Shown here: piece by piece, positions 35,391 through 47,040 of the stretch | Position numbering within the stretch: the stretch's first letter is position 1 | Layout: each line of letters starts with the position of its first letter | Assembly (NCBI RefSeq): GCF_003573695.1 | Contig: NC_039360.1 | Coordinates: forward strand, 123,342,336-123,406,335 | DNA: 64,000 nucleotides | Direction: 5' to 3' | From: Papaver somniferum | Lineage: Eukaryota > Streptophyta > Magnoliopsida > Ranunculales > Papaveraceae | Position numbers and translations under genes: made by a program | Notes under the pieces: generated by a model | The model's input: only the letters and a program-made list of their open reading frames with translations | Told to the model about the DNA's origin: nothing | Database searches by the model: none

Positions 35391-36268
35391 AACCCGGTCC
35401 GGCTACGATGGGAACGAGCCGCATATTCTAAGCATGCGTCCCCATTTCCCTATGCGACACGTGATCTCCCCAACAAGCATTAGATATGTACAACGGTTTT
35501 GCAAATTAAAACTTAATTAATTCTTTGTCAATTACTATATAGCCTTTATTTACCTAAATTACAACCGAACCTATTAATGTTCTTTTATTTTGCTGCTCTG
35601 CTAATTTACTTGCGTCTTTGTGCCTGTTTACAGATTCTTTTCTCTTAATCTTCTTTCTCCTTTAGGGAAAAATAAATAAATCTTGACATTTCTTTTTGCT
35701 AAATAAGATTACATCATGACTTACTTTGATTTGTTCTTCCAAACCATCGTTCTTCTTTTTTTTTTCCTCTTGTATATAATTGTTGATCCTTTTTTTTATC
35801 TTACCATTTTTGATTATAAAAACTCCATTTTTGAGTAAAGAAGAACTAAACTTGGTGGCGAACTTAAGATGGGTCGCCTATAACTGATTTAAAATATTTT
35901 CCTATCATCGATTATAACATCTTATTTTATTATAGTTTATTGATTTGATTAGTTCTATAAAATATATTTTGAACATGGTACCAAATCAATGAAAACGGAG
36001 AGGAAAACCATAGTTTACTTATTTATGTTCTGCACATGATACCAAATTAATGAAAATGGAGAGGAAATTATGGAAAGAATATAAACGCGATCACTTGAGT
36101 TAAGGGAATGAGGGGTATAACAGTAAGAGATAAAGAAGTAGTTAATGGCTAATTTTCCGCAAACAATATTAATGCTCGTAGTCTTGTATGAAGATGACGT
36201 GTCACATAGAGAAGTGGGGGCGCATAATTGGAATATGCGGCCCGTTCCCATCCTAGCCGGACCCAACC
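35391..36268. mobile_element. Inverted-repeat element (MULE/MITE-like), about 80-bp arms
   Basis: The left arm 35391-35469 (AACCCGGTCCGGCTACGATG...) and right arm 36190-36268 are imperfect reverse complements at about 80-85% by eye, with a 720-bp AT-rich centre. Weaker similarity continues outward and inward of both arms. The exact ends and target duplication were not found, so the class is uncertain. Both arms carry an ACGTG core (GACACGTGATC left, GATGACGTGTC right). The open frames here are by-products of the arms. Confidence 0.65.
35973..36067. repeat. Short direct duplication within the inverted-repeat element
   Basis: ATGGTACCAAATCAATGAAA at about 35976 and ATGATACCAAATTAATGAAA at about 36037 begin near-identical 33-base blocks (followed by A(C/T)GGAGAGGAAA), 61 bases apart. 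Confidence 0.75.
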
Positions 36269-37143
36269 AACCCAACATGTCATCTGATGTATTTCGGGTT
36301 TTCGGAAGCACCCCTAATGGAAGTACTAAATAAATCTTGATATTTATTAAACTATCATCAACTATTAGGATAATTAATATTGTTAAGGTCATAATAATAA
36401 GAGTTCAATCTTATAAGGAAAAGATCCACAGAAAACAACATAGACAAGTTTCAAAGAGAAGGAAAAGAAAAAAAACTATCGTCATCCCCGTTTAGTAATA
36501 TAGACAAATTGAATGGTTCAGTGCTGAGAGATTAATTTTCTGATCTAATGGTTGAGATTTAAAGCGTTGAACCAAATAACGTTGGACAGTGGTCTCAGAT
36601 GACGTGGACTGTTAATCTAGCTACTAGATTAGTACTTCCATAAGAGGTTGCCCTAGCTGACGTGGATTGCTAATCTAACGGCTAGATTAGCACTCATAGG
36701 ACTTGGCCTAAACAAAAACCAGCGTACACGGCAAATTTTGAGTCAGATGACTGAGTCAGATTCAAATGCGATGAGTCAGGTGGTTCAGAATAAAAGAAAA
36801 ACAAACACACTTTTAATTTTTTCGCGTTCAGAGTTCCAGACATCCAGTAAAGTAAACTTTACATTTTCTTCTTCATCTTCTTTCAGATCTTATTGTGTTC
36901 ATTATTTTTGTTAACTGTGCGAAGTATATCAGATTAATTTTCAAGTTAAAAATCTAGGTTAGTGTGGAAACAGCGAACTGAAGACATTTATTTCTCTGAT
37001 TTTCTTTGGGAGGGGGAGGTTGTAACACGGATTTGAATTGGAGCTCCGATCTTCTCGGGGTTTTAATCAGGAATGATACTTCAAATATCCATATTGAATT
37101 CCAGGAGAAGTTGAACTGTCTAATTTAGATAGTTGTTAAAATA
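36269..37143 (+). promoter_or_regulatory. LIP1 upstream region and 5' leader
   Basis: Holds two TGACGTGG modules (36600, 36659) and three TGAGTCA motifs (36739, 36752, 36772). The leader probably begins after about 36820, judging from the CT-rich stretch at 36855-36895 (TTTTCTTCTTCATCTTC). A leader intron between about 36960 and 37080 is possible but unproven. No canonical TATA box is evident close upstream. Confidence 0.45.
36600..36697 (+). promoter_or_regulatory. Duplicated TGACGTGG + TCTAG palindrome modules upstream of LIP1
   Basis: Module 1 (36600-36637) and module 2 (36659-36696) each read TGACGTGGA(C/T)TG(T/C)TAATCTA, then a few bases, then CTAGATTAG(T/C)ACT. Each combines an ACGT-core bZIP site with an imperfect palindrome. 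They begin 59 bases apart, some 450-540 bp before the start codon. Confidence 0.7.
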
Positions 37144-39772
37144 ATGTTTTGGAGAGACCGAGAAAGGGAAAGCAACGAGTCAAATGGAGGTCCTCCTTGT
37201 GGGCAGATCAGAGTACTTTTAGTTGGAGATTCAGGTATCTATCTATTTATTACTTTGATTATTCCCCTTTTTAGGGATTTTGAGGTGTTTATCCATATTC
37301 CATATTAGAGTTAGATTTGAAATCCCTTAAAATCACCTTACATTATTTGAACCATTGATTGACACATTACAATGAAAGATGTTAAGCTACATCATTTAAG
37401 ATATAGTTTTCTACCTCAAAACACTGTGTGCTAGTACTCTATGTAGTAAGAGAGGTATTGACAAACTTGTTATGGTCACATTGCTTGATATTATCTGCAT
37501 GTCAGTGTGAAGAAGAGTATTAGCATCTTCTTAGATATGTGGAATTGTAGGAAACAACCTCTGGCAGTGTGCTTTGTTACTTCAAGTACCCATTGTTCTG
37601 TCTGGATAACAAAGAAATCTTTAGATCTATCCGGCATACAATCAATTCCGATGTTGTGCTTGTGTGCTTGGTATATTCTATTTAGTGAAATTAAACGCTA
37701 TATTCTCTTGTTTAGAAAGTATGACACTTTTCGCTACCTTCATGTATGCTTTAACTTCTTTACTCTCGTGAACTTTGTTTCTGAGTATCATTCTGTTAGC
37801 AGGTGTGGGAAAATCGTCACTGGTTCAGCTCATTGTTAATGGTTCGTCTATTGCTCGTCCTTCTCAAACAGTGGGGTGTTCAGTAAGTGTGAAGGTAAGG
37901 TCGATGTAGGTTTTCTTCAAGGCATTTTGAAGCTGCTAATACTTAAAGCTATTCATCGACATTTTACTTACTTTTCACATCCAGCATACAACTTATGGAA
38001 GCTCTGGTAGCTCTTCTAATAGCATTAAAGGTGATTCAGAAAGGGACTTCTTTGTTGAACTTTGGGATATCTCAGGACACGAGCGGTACAAAGATTGCCG
38101 ATCTCTTTTCTATTCGCAGATTAATGGTGAGGAACGATTTCTAGTTGTTTAAGTTTCTTTAAGGCCTAAAACACTACATCATAAATTACCAAGAAGAACA
38201 TGTAGTACTGTCAGGTGTTCCTAGAGCTGATTTCAAGTAGACTATTACATTGTCAGATCACATCACTGTAGAACATGTAACTCCCCGAGCAGTATTTGAA
38301 AAGAATGGTGGGAAAGATGTTTGATTCTTTTTCAAGTCGGCTTCTATAATTTTGTAATAGTGTAATGCCTGTAAACCTACTGAAATATGGCATTTTCATT
38401 TTTCTTTGACTTGCATACAGGTGTTATATTCGTCTACGATCTCTCCCAACCAAGGACAAAAAAGAGTTTGCAGAAGTGGGCAGTTGAAATCTCAGCAAAT
38501 GGATCATTCTCAGCTCCTTTAGGATCTGGAGGTCCTGGTGGCCTACCTGTACCATACATTGTTATTGGCAACAAAGCAGATGTTGCAGCAAAAGAGGGCC
38601 CACGAGGAAGCAGTGGAAATCTTGTCGACGCTGCTCGCCAGTGGGTGGAAAAACAAGGTTTGCTCCCATCTAGCGACGAACTTCCACTGACTGAGAGCTT
38701 TCCAGGCAGTGGAGCGCTTCTTGCTGTAAGAAATCCAAAAATTAAGAATGTTTAGCTTCTATTCATAATTGGAATTGAATAACTGAATGCAGTAGAAAGA
38801 ATATTAAAATATAATTGGAGTTTCAGGTTTTAAACAGCTGCTCTAGAATTAGCATGCTATAGCAAATTAAAGATGAAAGTTATGAAATGCTAAAAATAAA
38901 TCAAATCTTATATCTTCTTAATTATTGGTTGTGCTTTTGTTTATAGATTCAGCTTCACTTGGAGTCCCCCTTTAACTTTTGGTGTATCTTTGCAGGCGGC
39001 TAAAGAAGCAAGATTTGACAAGGAAGCTGTGACAAAATTCTTTCGCATGGTCAGTATATTGGTGTTTCATCAGTTTACACCACAAAACTACTATTATTGT
39101 CTTGGTAAACAGTAACTTGTCGACTAACATATCCGGAACTCTTTTGCAGTTGATCAGGAGAAGATATTTCTCCGAAGAATTACCTGCATCAAATCCATGG
39201 TCTGTTAGTCCATCTCAGAGACCTGTTCACCATTCAGGAGATAGTTTGAGCGATGATGATCATTATCGCAAAGCTCAAAAGTAAACTCTTGCTACTGAAC
39301 CATCATAATTGTGTCTATTAATAGATTGGTCAAAAATTATAATTAACCTTGTTTTTAACACACATGATTCTGGCCGCACTCCCTCTCTCACTCTTCCTTG
39401 GACTCACAAAACAATCCTTTTCAAAATTTTAGATACACTGCTAAATTTCCTTTATAAACTACTGCTGCCAGCTTTCCGGCACTTTTTCATGTTCAGATGC
39501 TTATTTATTTCACCTGCAGAAAGAATATGTGGACGAGGCTCCTTATAACTTTCTTTTTCTTCTCCCCTGTCTACAGTTTAAGCGGTGATCCGTACAAGTA
39601 TAACATGCTTCCTCCCCTTCCAGCTCAAAGGAACCTGACACCACCTCCGACGCTTTATCCCCAACAACCTGTGTCTGTTTCTGACAACTATCACCTCCCA
39701 AGATTTGCCATGTCAGCTGGGTCTCAAGAGGTTGGTAACTCAAGGTCTAAGAGAATGGATATTAATGTGTAA
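37144..39772 (+). CDS. LIP1: Small GTPase LIP1 (LIGHT INSENSITIVE PERIOD 1), complete, 7 exons
   Basis: Coding exons: 37144-37234, 37803-37894, 37985-38126, 38421-38725, 38996-39049, 39150-39280, 39577-39772. All introns are GT/AG and the phases join cleanly, giving 336 residues. It closely matches the plant-specific atypical Rab-like GTPase LIP1, known from Arabidopsis to tune light input to the circadian clock and to affect the cytoskeleton. P-loop GDSGVGKS is at 28-35. The G3 region is WDISGHERY (88-96), where ordinary Rabs have WDTAGQERF. NKAD (159-162) is the guanine-specificity motif. The tail (about 285-336) is Pro-rich (LPAQRNLTPPPTLYPQQPVS) and ends RSKRMDINV without a prenylation Cys, so it is probably not lipid-anchored. 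The start MFWRDRERESNES agrees with the family. No damage is seen. Confidence 0.97.
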
Positions 39773-39990
39773 TTTGTTTGACCCATCTGAACTTCTCCTG
39801 TAAGTTGCATCACTGGTTTGGATGTCGAAATCTGCATCATTCTTTTATGAGTTTGGTGGGTTTTTTCCGTATCTCATCATTAGGTTTACTGAATGCTCGA
39901 ATGTATATGGATAGATGATTTATCAGTTTTCATACAAATATTGAATTTTATTCTGTAATGCTGGATACTAGAAATAACCCGTGCCGTAAG
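39773..39990 (+). other. LIP1 3' untranslated region (approximate)
   Basis: AT-rich sequence after the stop. The transcript end is not marked by a sharp signal; a TTTTATTCTGTAATG stretch near 39945 is a plausible region. Confidence 0.35.
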
Positions 39991-42900
39991 GGTATTGGTT
40001 TGATCGTGTTTTCTTCGTGATAAAGAAAATATTTATCGTGCAGCCACCTAATTATGATACAGTTACATTTTGTATCGTGCAGATCTAATGTCCATGCATA
40101 CACATGCTAAAATCAACTCCCAACCCGGTAGCTTAACATATACATAAGATCGAGGGAAGTTATACAAATTACAACTGACCGAAGAGACTTAGGTAGGTGG
40201 AAACTCCTCGATGACACCAACAATCTAAATTTTTTTATGATCGTATTACTCCCAAATCAACCGGGAACTCACTTAAAACACCAATAGCCATAAAATATAA
40301 TGCAATTATGATAAATTAGCCCAATATATGCCATAAAAAATAGACAAAATTAATACAATGCAATTATTATAGACTCTAAGACGAATAACAACACAAAAAG
40401 AGAAAAATCTTTGAAATTACTGACCAAAAATCTAAACTTGTAATCTAATGGATGCTTTTCATCACATCAAATTTATTAACCTATAGATTGGTTGAGTCCG
40501 ATGCATAACCCAAGTTTTCAGCAAGAAAATACACATAATTCATTTTTCAAAATGATAGAAGATTACTATCTAAAACTTCGTTCCTTCGTTTATTTTTACT
40601 TTGTATATGATCCACATAGTAGACAGTGATATTCAAATCATATGAAATCAAATCTTGGTATCATCGATTGTGAAAAGCAAAACAAGAAGTTGGTCTTATT
40701 TCGTTTTAATTAAGAACACACTTTCATTAATAATACTTAGATAAAATGATTACCTAAGAAGCTATCAGCAAAACTAATATGCTTCGGAAAAAAAAACTAA
40801 CAAATCAAAAAGACGAAACTCCTTTTCGAAGTTCTTGTAATATAGTTTAATGCAAAGAGACTGGTAACAAATCAGGGTTAAACCTTGCATTAGCCTTAAA
40901 TACAAATAGGTAATATTTCTTTTTCAAAACCTTACTCCATAACACAACCTAATTTTTTTTTTTACACAACTTGTGAGAAATGGATTATTAACAAAATACA
41001 ATGAGTCAAACATCTGAGAAAGCTACCTACCCAGGTAAAAAATTAATTAAAGAAAGAAAAACATAAATAAGAACCCGCTAATACAGAATTCAACCAAATA
41101 CAGTCATGAATGAAGAAACACAAATCGCCAATTACTATGAAAGAAGTGTCCATTTGCAATAGACAACAAAACAGTAGTTGTATCATACTTCAAATCAATT
41201 CAAAAATATAATTAAACATCTAAACCCCTGACTCAATCAATAATAAATGTCACTCCATTTTATTCAATATCAAAGCCCGATGAAAAATCTTTAGCGGATA
41301 TTAACGGATTGGAATCTTTACCGGGATAAGTGGGTTGAGATTTCTATTGATTTTTAAAGAAAGTTGTATTCTGATCATAACAGCCAATCACTAAGGGAAA
41401 AAAGTCACATATATATACTATCAAATAAATCAATAGTACGAATCCCCTAAGTACAAAGTTACTCACCTTTAGAACAACTATTGACTTCAATGAAACTTCC
41501 AATGGTTAAAAGCTTCCTGATTTGATGCATACGGATGAAATATGTTCTCATAACATTTCGATAAAAGAGATGTGTCTTGGATATTTATGGTAGATTTTCT
41601 CATTTATATTCGAAGACTCTTCATGTTTTGCACCCAACAAAATACGTTTTGCTGTTTTTTGTCTTGTTGATGAAGTTGTTAACATAATTGTTTTTATGCA
41701 CAATTCTTTAATTTGTTGGAGTTTATTATTGTTATAATTTTTTTTATATATCATTGTTGGAGTTCAATAGATAAAGTCTCTGAGATTGATTATTATTTTT
41801 TGCAGGATCAAAAAGTTTTTTTTCCTACTTGATGAAGAAAATTCTTTACAGATATATACATCATGCTTGCGAATTCCAAAAAACAAAGATAGTCTTTCAT
41901 TTTTGGATCTCTTTTACAGTTAATTTGAGTGAAAGTCCAATTAATGCAAATTTATGACGATGGAGTTTGCAACTTACATGACCGTCAGTTGTCGTAGGCT
42001 GAGATGAGACTGGGATGGTTGGATCATCCATTTGTCTCTCAAAATGTTATCCGACCATCGGTTGCTCAAAAACCCATTTTGTTTTGTATTATAGATAATT
42101 CTGTAATGTGTACTCTTTTATTTCCATTCTTTGGTAAAGGAAGTGTCCTGTATACTACTTGCAAGTAAGTTAAATTATGGATTGTTATATTACAAGTGTA
42201 CTGTATCCATCCCCGTTCCACGATTAAAAAAAAATTAGTCGAGTATCCTAATAGTTTATTGGGTGGATCAATGAGTACATAAAGTATCTTGGTCTAGTGA
42301 ACTGAAATGCTGTAAAATTTGTGGTGCCTACAAATGGCAAAAGGCCCAACACTCTCGATAGAGAACCATGTTTTAGTCATTTGATGATGGTAAGTCAGTA
42401 ACAGCTCATCTTCGATTTCATCTCTAAAATAAAAGGAACTTAAGCTCAAAAACAAAGAAGAAATTCAAGAAAAGAACCAGATTATGATAATGAAAAAAAA
42501 ACGTCTTAAATTTCCATTAATTGCGGCCTTGGGGGAATTTTACTCTTTGAATACCCCTTAGTAATTATGAGGGCATTTGTTATGAAAGCATTTAACCTTT
42601 GAAGAAACAAATATCATGGGTCGTTGAATTTGCTTCCACGAAATTTAGAGACAAATATAGGGAGTTTGAAAGAGCAGAGAGAGAGGGTATAAAGTAGATT
42701 TTTGACTATTCATTTGTCTCATCTGAAAACTATAACTCATTCCTTATCTTTAACTCAAGCTCACAGAAGAATTATGTTGGTGTTTGGAGTCACATTACTT
42801 CTTTGAGGTATTTCAAACTCTAGATAACGAACTTGTTCCTTCGAGTTTAGTTTGTTTTCTACTGGATTCTTCTAGTTTGATTATTGAATTCAAATTAAAG

Positions 42901-43163
42901 ATCATTGATTCTGTTACTGATTTTGATTTTGAGATTGGGTTTTGATTCATAATTAGTTTTTGATGTATTTTAATCTGATGATTATATGTGATGATTCTTA
43001 TTTGAGTTTTTTGATGATTTCTTTTCGTTGAAAATGATGTGTTGTCGTTCTAAGATTAAAATATAAATGAATCAAGAAATATCATGTGAAATTCAATTGA
43101 GATTTTTGCTTCTGATCTTCAAATCTTCTTCCAGTTCCGAGTTTAGTATTGTATTCATCTAGT
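39991..43163. other. AT-rich intergenic DNA, no gene recognised
   Basis: About 3.1 kb without supported genes. The stretch 42640-43160 looks like a promoter/leader (CAGAGAGAGAGGGTATAAAGTAG near 42680, then a pyrimidine-poor leader), which together with 44728-44848 might be the start of a dismembered host gene. The evidence is weak. Confidence 0.4.
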
Positions 43164-44213
43164 TAAGACTATAATTTTAGGTGTTCTAAATGTATGAGAA
43201 ACACAAGGGAAAATATGTATATTTTATAATGAAGATTACAAAAGATATACAAATATTGCAGAAGATATATAAAGTTATTGCTTGTTCCACAAACATATAA
43301 CAAAGGAAAGTTTACAGTCGTGACTTATTAAGTCACGTCCGTAATATATCTAACACTCCCCCTCGATATAACGGATTGTCAACGACATTGAGCTTAGAGC
43401 AAAGCGCAATAATGATCCTTTGGAGTACATTTCGTATAGATATCTGCAATTTGATCCTTAGATGAAATATAACGAACAACAAATTGTCCACTTTGAACTC
43501 TCTCACGAACAAAATGATAGTCAATTTCGATATGTTTTGTACGATCATGAAATACCGGACTCATCTTAAGATATGTGGCTCCCAAATTGAGACTATAATT
43601 TAGGTGTTCTGAATGAATGACAAACACAAGGGAAAATATGTATATTTATATTAATGAAGATTACAAAAGATATACAAATATCACAGAAGATATATAAAGA
43701 TATTGTTTGTTCTACAAACATATAACAAGGGAATATTTAAAGTCGTGACTTATTAAGTCACGTCCGTAATATATCTAACACTCCCCCCTCGATCTAAGTG
43801 GATTGTGAACGACATTGAGCTTAGAAGGAAGCATGCAAAAATGAACCTTTCTTTGGAGTAGATTTCGTAAAGATATATGCAATTTGATCCTTAGACGGAA
43901 CAAAACGAACAACAAGCTGTCCACTTTGAACTCTCTCACAAACAAAATGATAGTTAATTTCGATGTGTTTTCTACGACCATGAAACACCGGATTCATCGT
44001 ACGATATGTAGCTCCCAAATTGAGACTATAATCTTAGGTGTTCTCAATGAATGAGAAACACAAGGAAAAATATGTATATTTACATTAATGAAGATTACAA
44101 AAGATGTACAAATATTACAGAAGATATATAAAGATATTGTTTGTTCTACAAACATATAACAAGGTAAAGTTTCAGTCGTGACTTATTAAATCACGTCCGT
44201 AATATATCAAACA
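43164..44213 (-). mobile_element. Tandem copia array: LTR-internal-LTR-internal-LTR
   Basis: Three short LTRs of about 193 bp (43164-43355, 43588-43780, 44021-44213; - strand TGTTAGATATATTACGGACG ... TATAGTCTCA) alternate with two 232-240-bp internal pieces. Each internal piece encodes the last part of a Ty1/copia RNase H ([20 protein letters not shown] or [20 protein letters not shown], then [11 protein letters not shown] or [11 protein letters not shown]). A polypurine tract (GAGGGGGAG) precedes each downstream LTR. The 5' LTR end is joined straight to RNase H coding DNA, with no primer site, at the same junction in both units, so the unit was duplicated after one deletion. Confidence 0.9.
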
Positions 44214-44727
44214 CATATAGTTAAAAGGTTATATTGCATCTAATGATTCTCATTAAGATCAAGCTAACGAATTTGTGTTTTTTTTTTTTTGACGATTGAG
44301 TTTTTTTATGGTAAATTAACATTTGAAATTCGTTGAAATTGATCTATCGTTGTTTTGAGTATATTTGATTTCTCTGCTATGTTTTTATGTGTTCTTGTTT
44401 GAATTTTTGGAAAACTTGACTCATTGAATCAAGAAATATTCTACTATGTTCTTATATGTTATTATTTGAAGTTGGATCTAGATTCTTCCTCTGATCAGAT
44501 AGATCTTACGATTTTAAACTCTTTTGTATTTTTTCGATATTTCTCATAATACCAGGTCATAATTTTCATGAATTCAAATTATTACAGGGAAATTTTATCA
44601 GAATTTTTTTTGGGTGAATTTTATCCCATGATTCCTAGGGTTTAGTTGTTGTTACTGAATCAAATGAAAGAACAGAAAGCGAGAAACAACTTGATCTAAT
44701 TTTGATTTTGAAATTGAAAATCACAGG

Positions 44728-44848
44728 ATGACGAGAAAATTTAAAACAGTTGAAAGATAGTCGAGGTAGAGAGATTAAGAGAAGGAGGATAGGAGACTTG
44801 CTGGGGGCATACAAGTCTGCAAATCCTTGGGTAGCTTCTTGTCGCAGG
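44728..44848 (+). other. Exon-like segment of unknown origin
   Basis: It lies between AAATCACAG (acceptor-like) and CGCAG|GTATGT (strong donor). One frame reads LKQLKDSRGREIKRRRIGDL then LGAYKSANPWVASCR. I do not recognise it. It could be an internal exon of a dismembered host gene or a retroelement piece. Confidence 0.3.
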
Positions 44849-45099
44849 TATGTTAACTGCTCAAGAAAGTCTAGTTATAAAGTTCATTTGTGTTTCTATA
44901 TTATTGTAGAACACCTAGGCAAACTCTTAGCGCGGGTTTGGCAAACAGTTCTCAGTTTTGAAAAAATAGTAAAAAATACGTATGTTATAGGTGTTTCCCA
45001 AAAAACATTTTCCTTTACTTTCTTTTTTCCGTTTTAGAATCGAAAAACTGATAATGATAAATTCACGTTTTTACAGTTTTCTAAATTTTGTTTTTTCTT

Positions 45100-46850
45100 T
45101 CAAAAAAAAAACATCTAGAAAAATTTGTATCTCTCTTTGGTGGTAACCCTGGCAGAACATTTAGAAAAACATCCTTAAAATCACACACAACAGGTATCAA
45201 CTCCATTGTCACCGTATCTTCAGAGACACAAGCAAGCAAACCAAACCCATTTTTACCACCAGACTTTTTCAGTTTTTGAAACAGACTTTGTGACTTTACA
45301 GAACCCACAAATGAAAACGGAAATTGACCAGGAAAATGAAATGTAACTACTTTTGCATAACAATCCACACTAGCATGATATTTAGCTAACCAATCCATAC
45401 CTAATATGACATCAAAACCACACATCTCTAATACTATCAAGTATGCAATTAATTCTTGGTCAGTAACCACCATCACACATTTCTTGCAAACTCGAAAAGG
45501 AAAGGTTTTTCTCCCTAATGGTGTAGCCAAAGCTAACATTTTGTTGTTACATGCCATGTCTAACTCTAGTTCAATTGCTATGCTGAGATTAATAAGTGAT
45601 CGAGTAGAACCAGTGTCTATCAACACATGAACTAGATGATTGAATAATAATATTTTACCTTCAACCACTTGATCGGTCGCCGAACCATCCCATTCTACCA
45701 TTGTATCATTGTATAAAACACTTGACTCTCTATTGATGTTTCTTGATTAGAAGTTACTATCGGCTCTATTGCATATACCGATCCTTGTTGAGTTAACCCT
45801 GTTGAGGGGTTCTTTGAGCAATCTTTCTTGAGATGTCCCCATTCACCGCAGGTAAAACATTTGTAGGAACTCAAATTAGAACTTGTTGGTGCAGCCGGAT
45901 GTACTTGCTGGAAACGTACCCATCTTCCTTGAGGTCTTAACTGTAGGTGGACGTGTTGTGGGTGGTACTGATGCTGATCCCGTTAACCATGGCCTTACTG
46001 GTGATCTGAAAAATGTCTGATTAGGAGCTGATAACATTGGCCGCTTTGTTGGATTTTGTCTTGCTGAAAATTGTTGCGGCCTTTCTCTAATCCGGGTTGC
46101 AAGTTGATCTTCCATCTCTTTTTCATAATCAAGTGATAGATTCAAAGCATCCTCATAAGTCTTGATTCGTAAACATGAAAGTTGTTTTCGCATCTCGGGA
46201 TCCAATCCTCTAATAAATTTCTTCGCTTTAGCTTCATCAGTGGCTATCAACTCTGCTTCATATCGCGACAACCTTATATATTTATCATTATAAGCGCTAA
46301 CGGACATACCACCCTTCGTTAAAGACATGAGCTCATAAAATTTCATATCTCTTGCTGCATCAGGTACATACTTGTCTATGAACAAATCGTTAAACCTATT
46401 CCAAGTCATTATTACACCTTCCACTTTCATTACTGCATTCCACCAATCTCGTGATGGTCCTCGAAATATGTAAGTAACCAACTTGACCCAAGTACTTCTA
46501 TCATTGGATACATGTTCCAAAACATGTTCTGCATTTTGCAATCATTCTTCCGCCTTCTCGGGATCTGGAGGGCTACCACTGAATTCCTCTGAAGCAAGCT
46601 TTAGATATTGTTGAATTAACTTTTCAGGTTGATTCTGATTTCGTGCCGGCATAATCATATCCCCTTGGTTTGAAGTCTGACCTGTACTCCCTGAGTTATG
46701 TCTTGGAGGTAAAATTCCAAGCCTTTCTTCTAATAAGAGTTGGTGTTGCCTCATATCTGCCACAGACTTCATTAATATCTCCACATTACTACTCTCAATT
46801 TGCTGACTAGATCCACCTTCCAAACTCTGATTTTCAGTATTGTCTGCCAT
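45100..46850 (-). pseudogene. Ty3/gypsy gag-protease fragment
   Basis: From MADNTENQSLEGGSSQQ (46850), gag runs with the retrotransposon-gag signature WWNAVMK...TWNRFNDLFIDKYVP and FIRGLDPEMRKQL. An in-frame TGA at 46542-46544 replaces the Trp of an EWLQNAE-type text. A frameshift near 45880 moves the reading to a CCHC zinc knuckle (CFTCGEWGHLKKDC, about 45805-45850). The aspartic protease (HVLIDTGSTRSLIN, about 45600-45640; VILGMDWLAKYHASVDC) follows. Reading ends at the pre-RT hinge VFLNVLPGLPPKRD (about 45140), after which reverse transcriptase is missing. A chromovirus such as Tekay is likely. The primer site and LTR lie to the right (47027 onward). Confidence 0.9.
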
Positions 46851-47026
46851 TCTCTGCCACCACAACAAGAACATAAATCTTAATATCTAAAAATTTACAA
46901 GACATTATAAGCACACTACTCACAAACAATAGCAAATAACCACTACTATATTCAGTATGATTTTTATTCTTGATGTCTTTTAGATTCTAACTTTTACTAA
47001 GTGCCCATATAAAATCTACTAATGGA

Positions 47027-47037
47027 CTCTGATACCA
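47027..47037 (-). other. Primer-binding site of the gypsy element
   Basis: TGGTATCAGAG on the - strand, about 180 bases before the gag start, matches initiator Met tRNA. It fixes the LTR boundary just right of it. Confidence 0.8.
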
Positions 47038-47040
47038 ACA

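Noticed and set aside
35265..36392. ORFs at 35265-35520 and 36015-36392
   Set aside because: They come from the two arms of the inverted-repeat element and have no recognisable protein features.
37507..39548. Open frames at 37507-37839 and 39309-39548
   Set aside because: They lie in introns of LIP1 and overlap its splice sites.
43156..44221. CATCTAGT / CATATAGT as target duplication of the copia array
   Set aside because: Not identical, too long for copia, and not directly adjacent to both LTR ends in the expected way.
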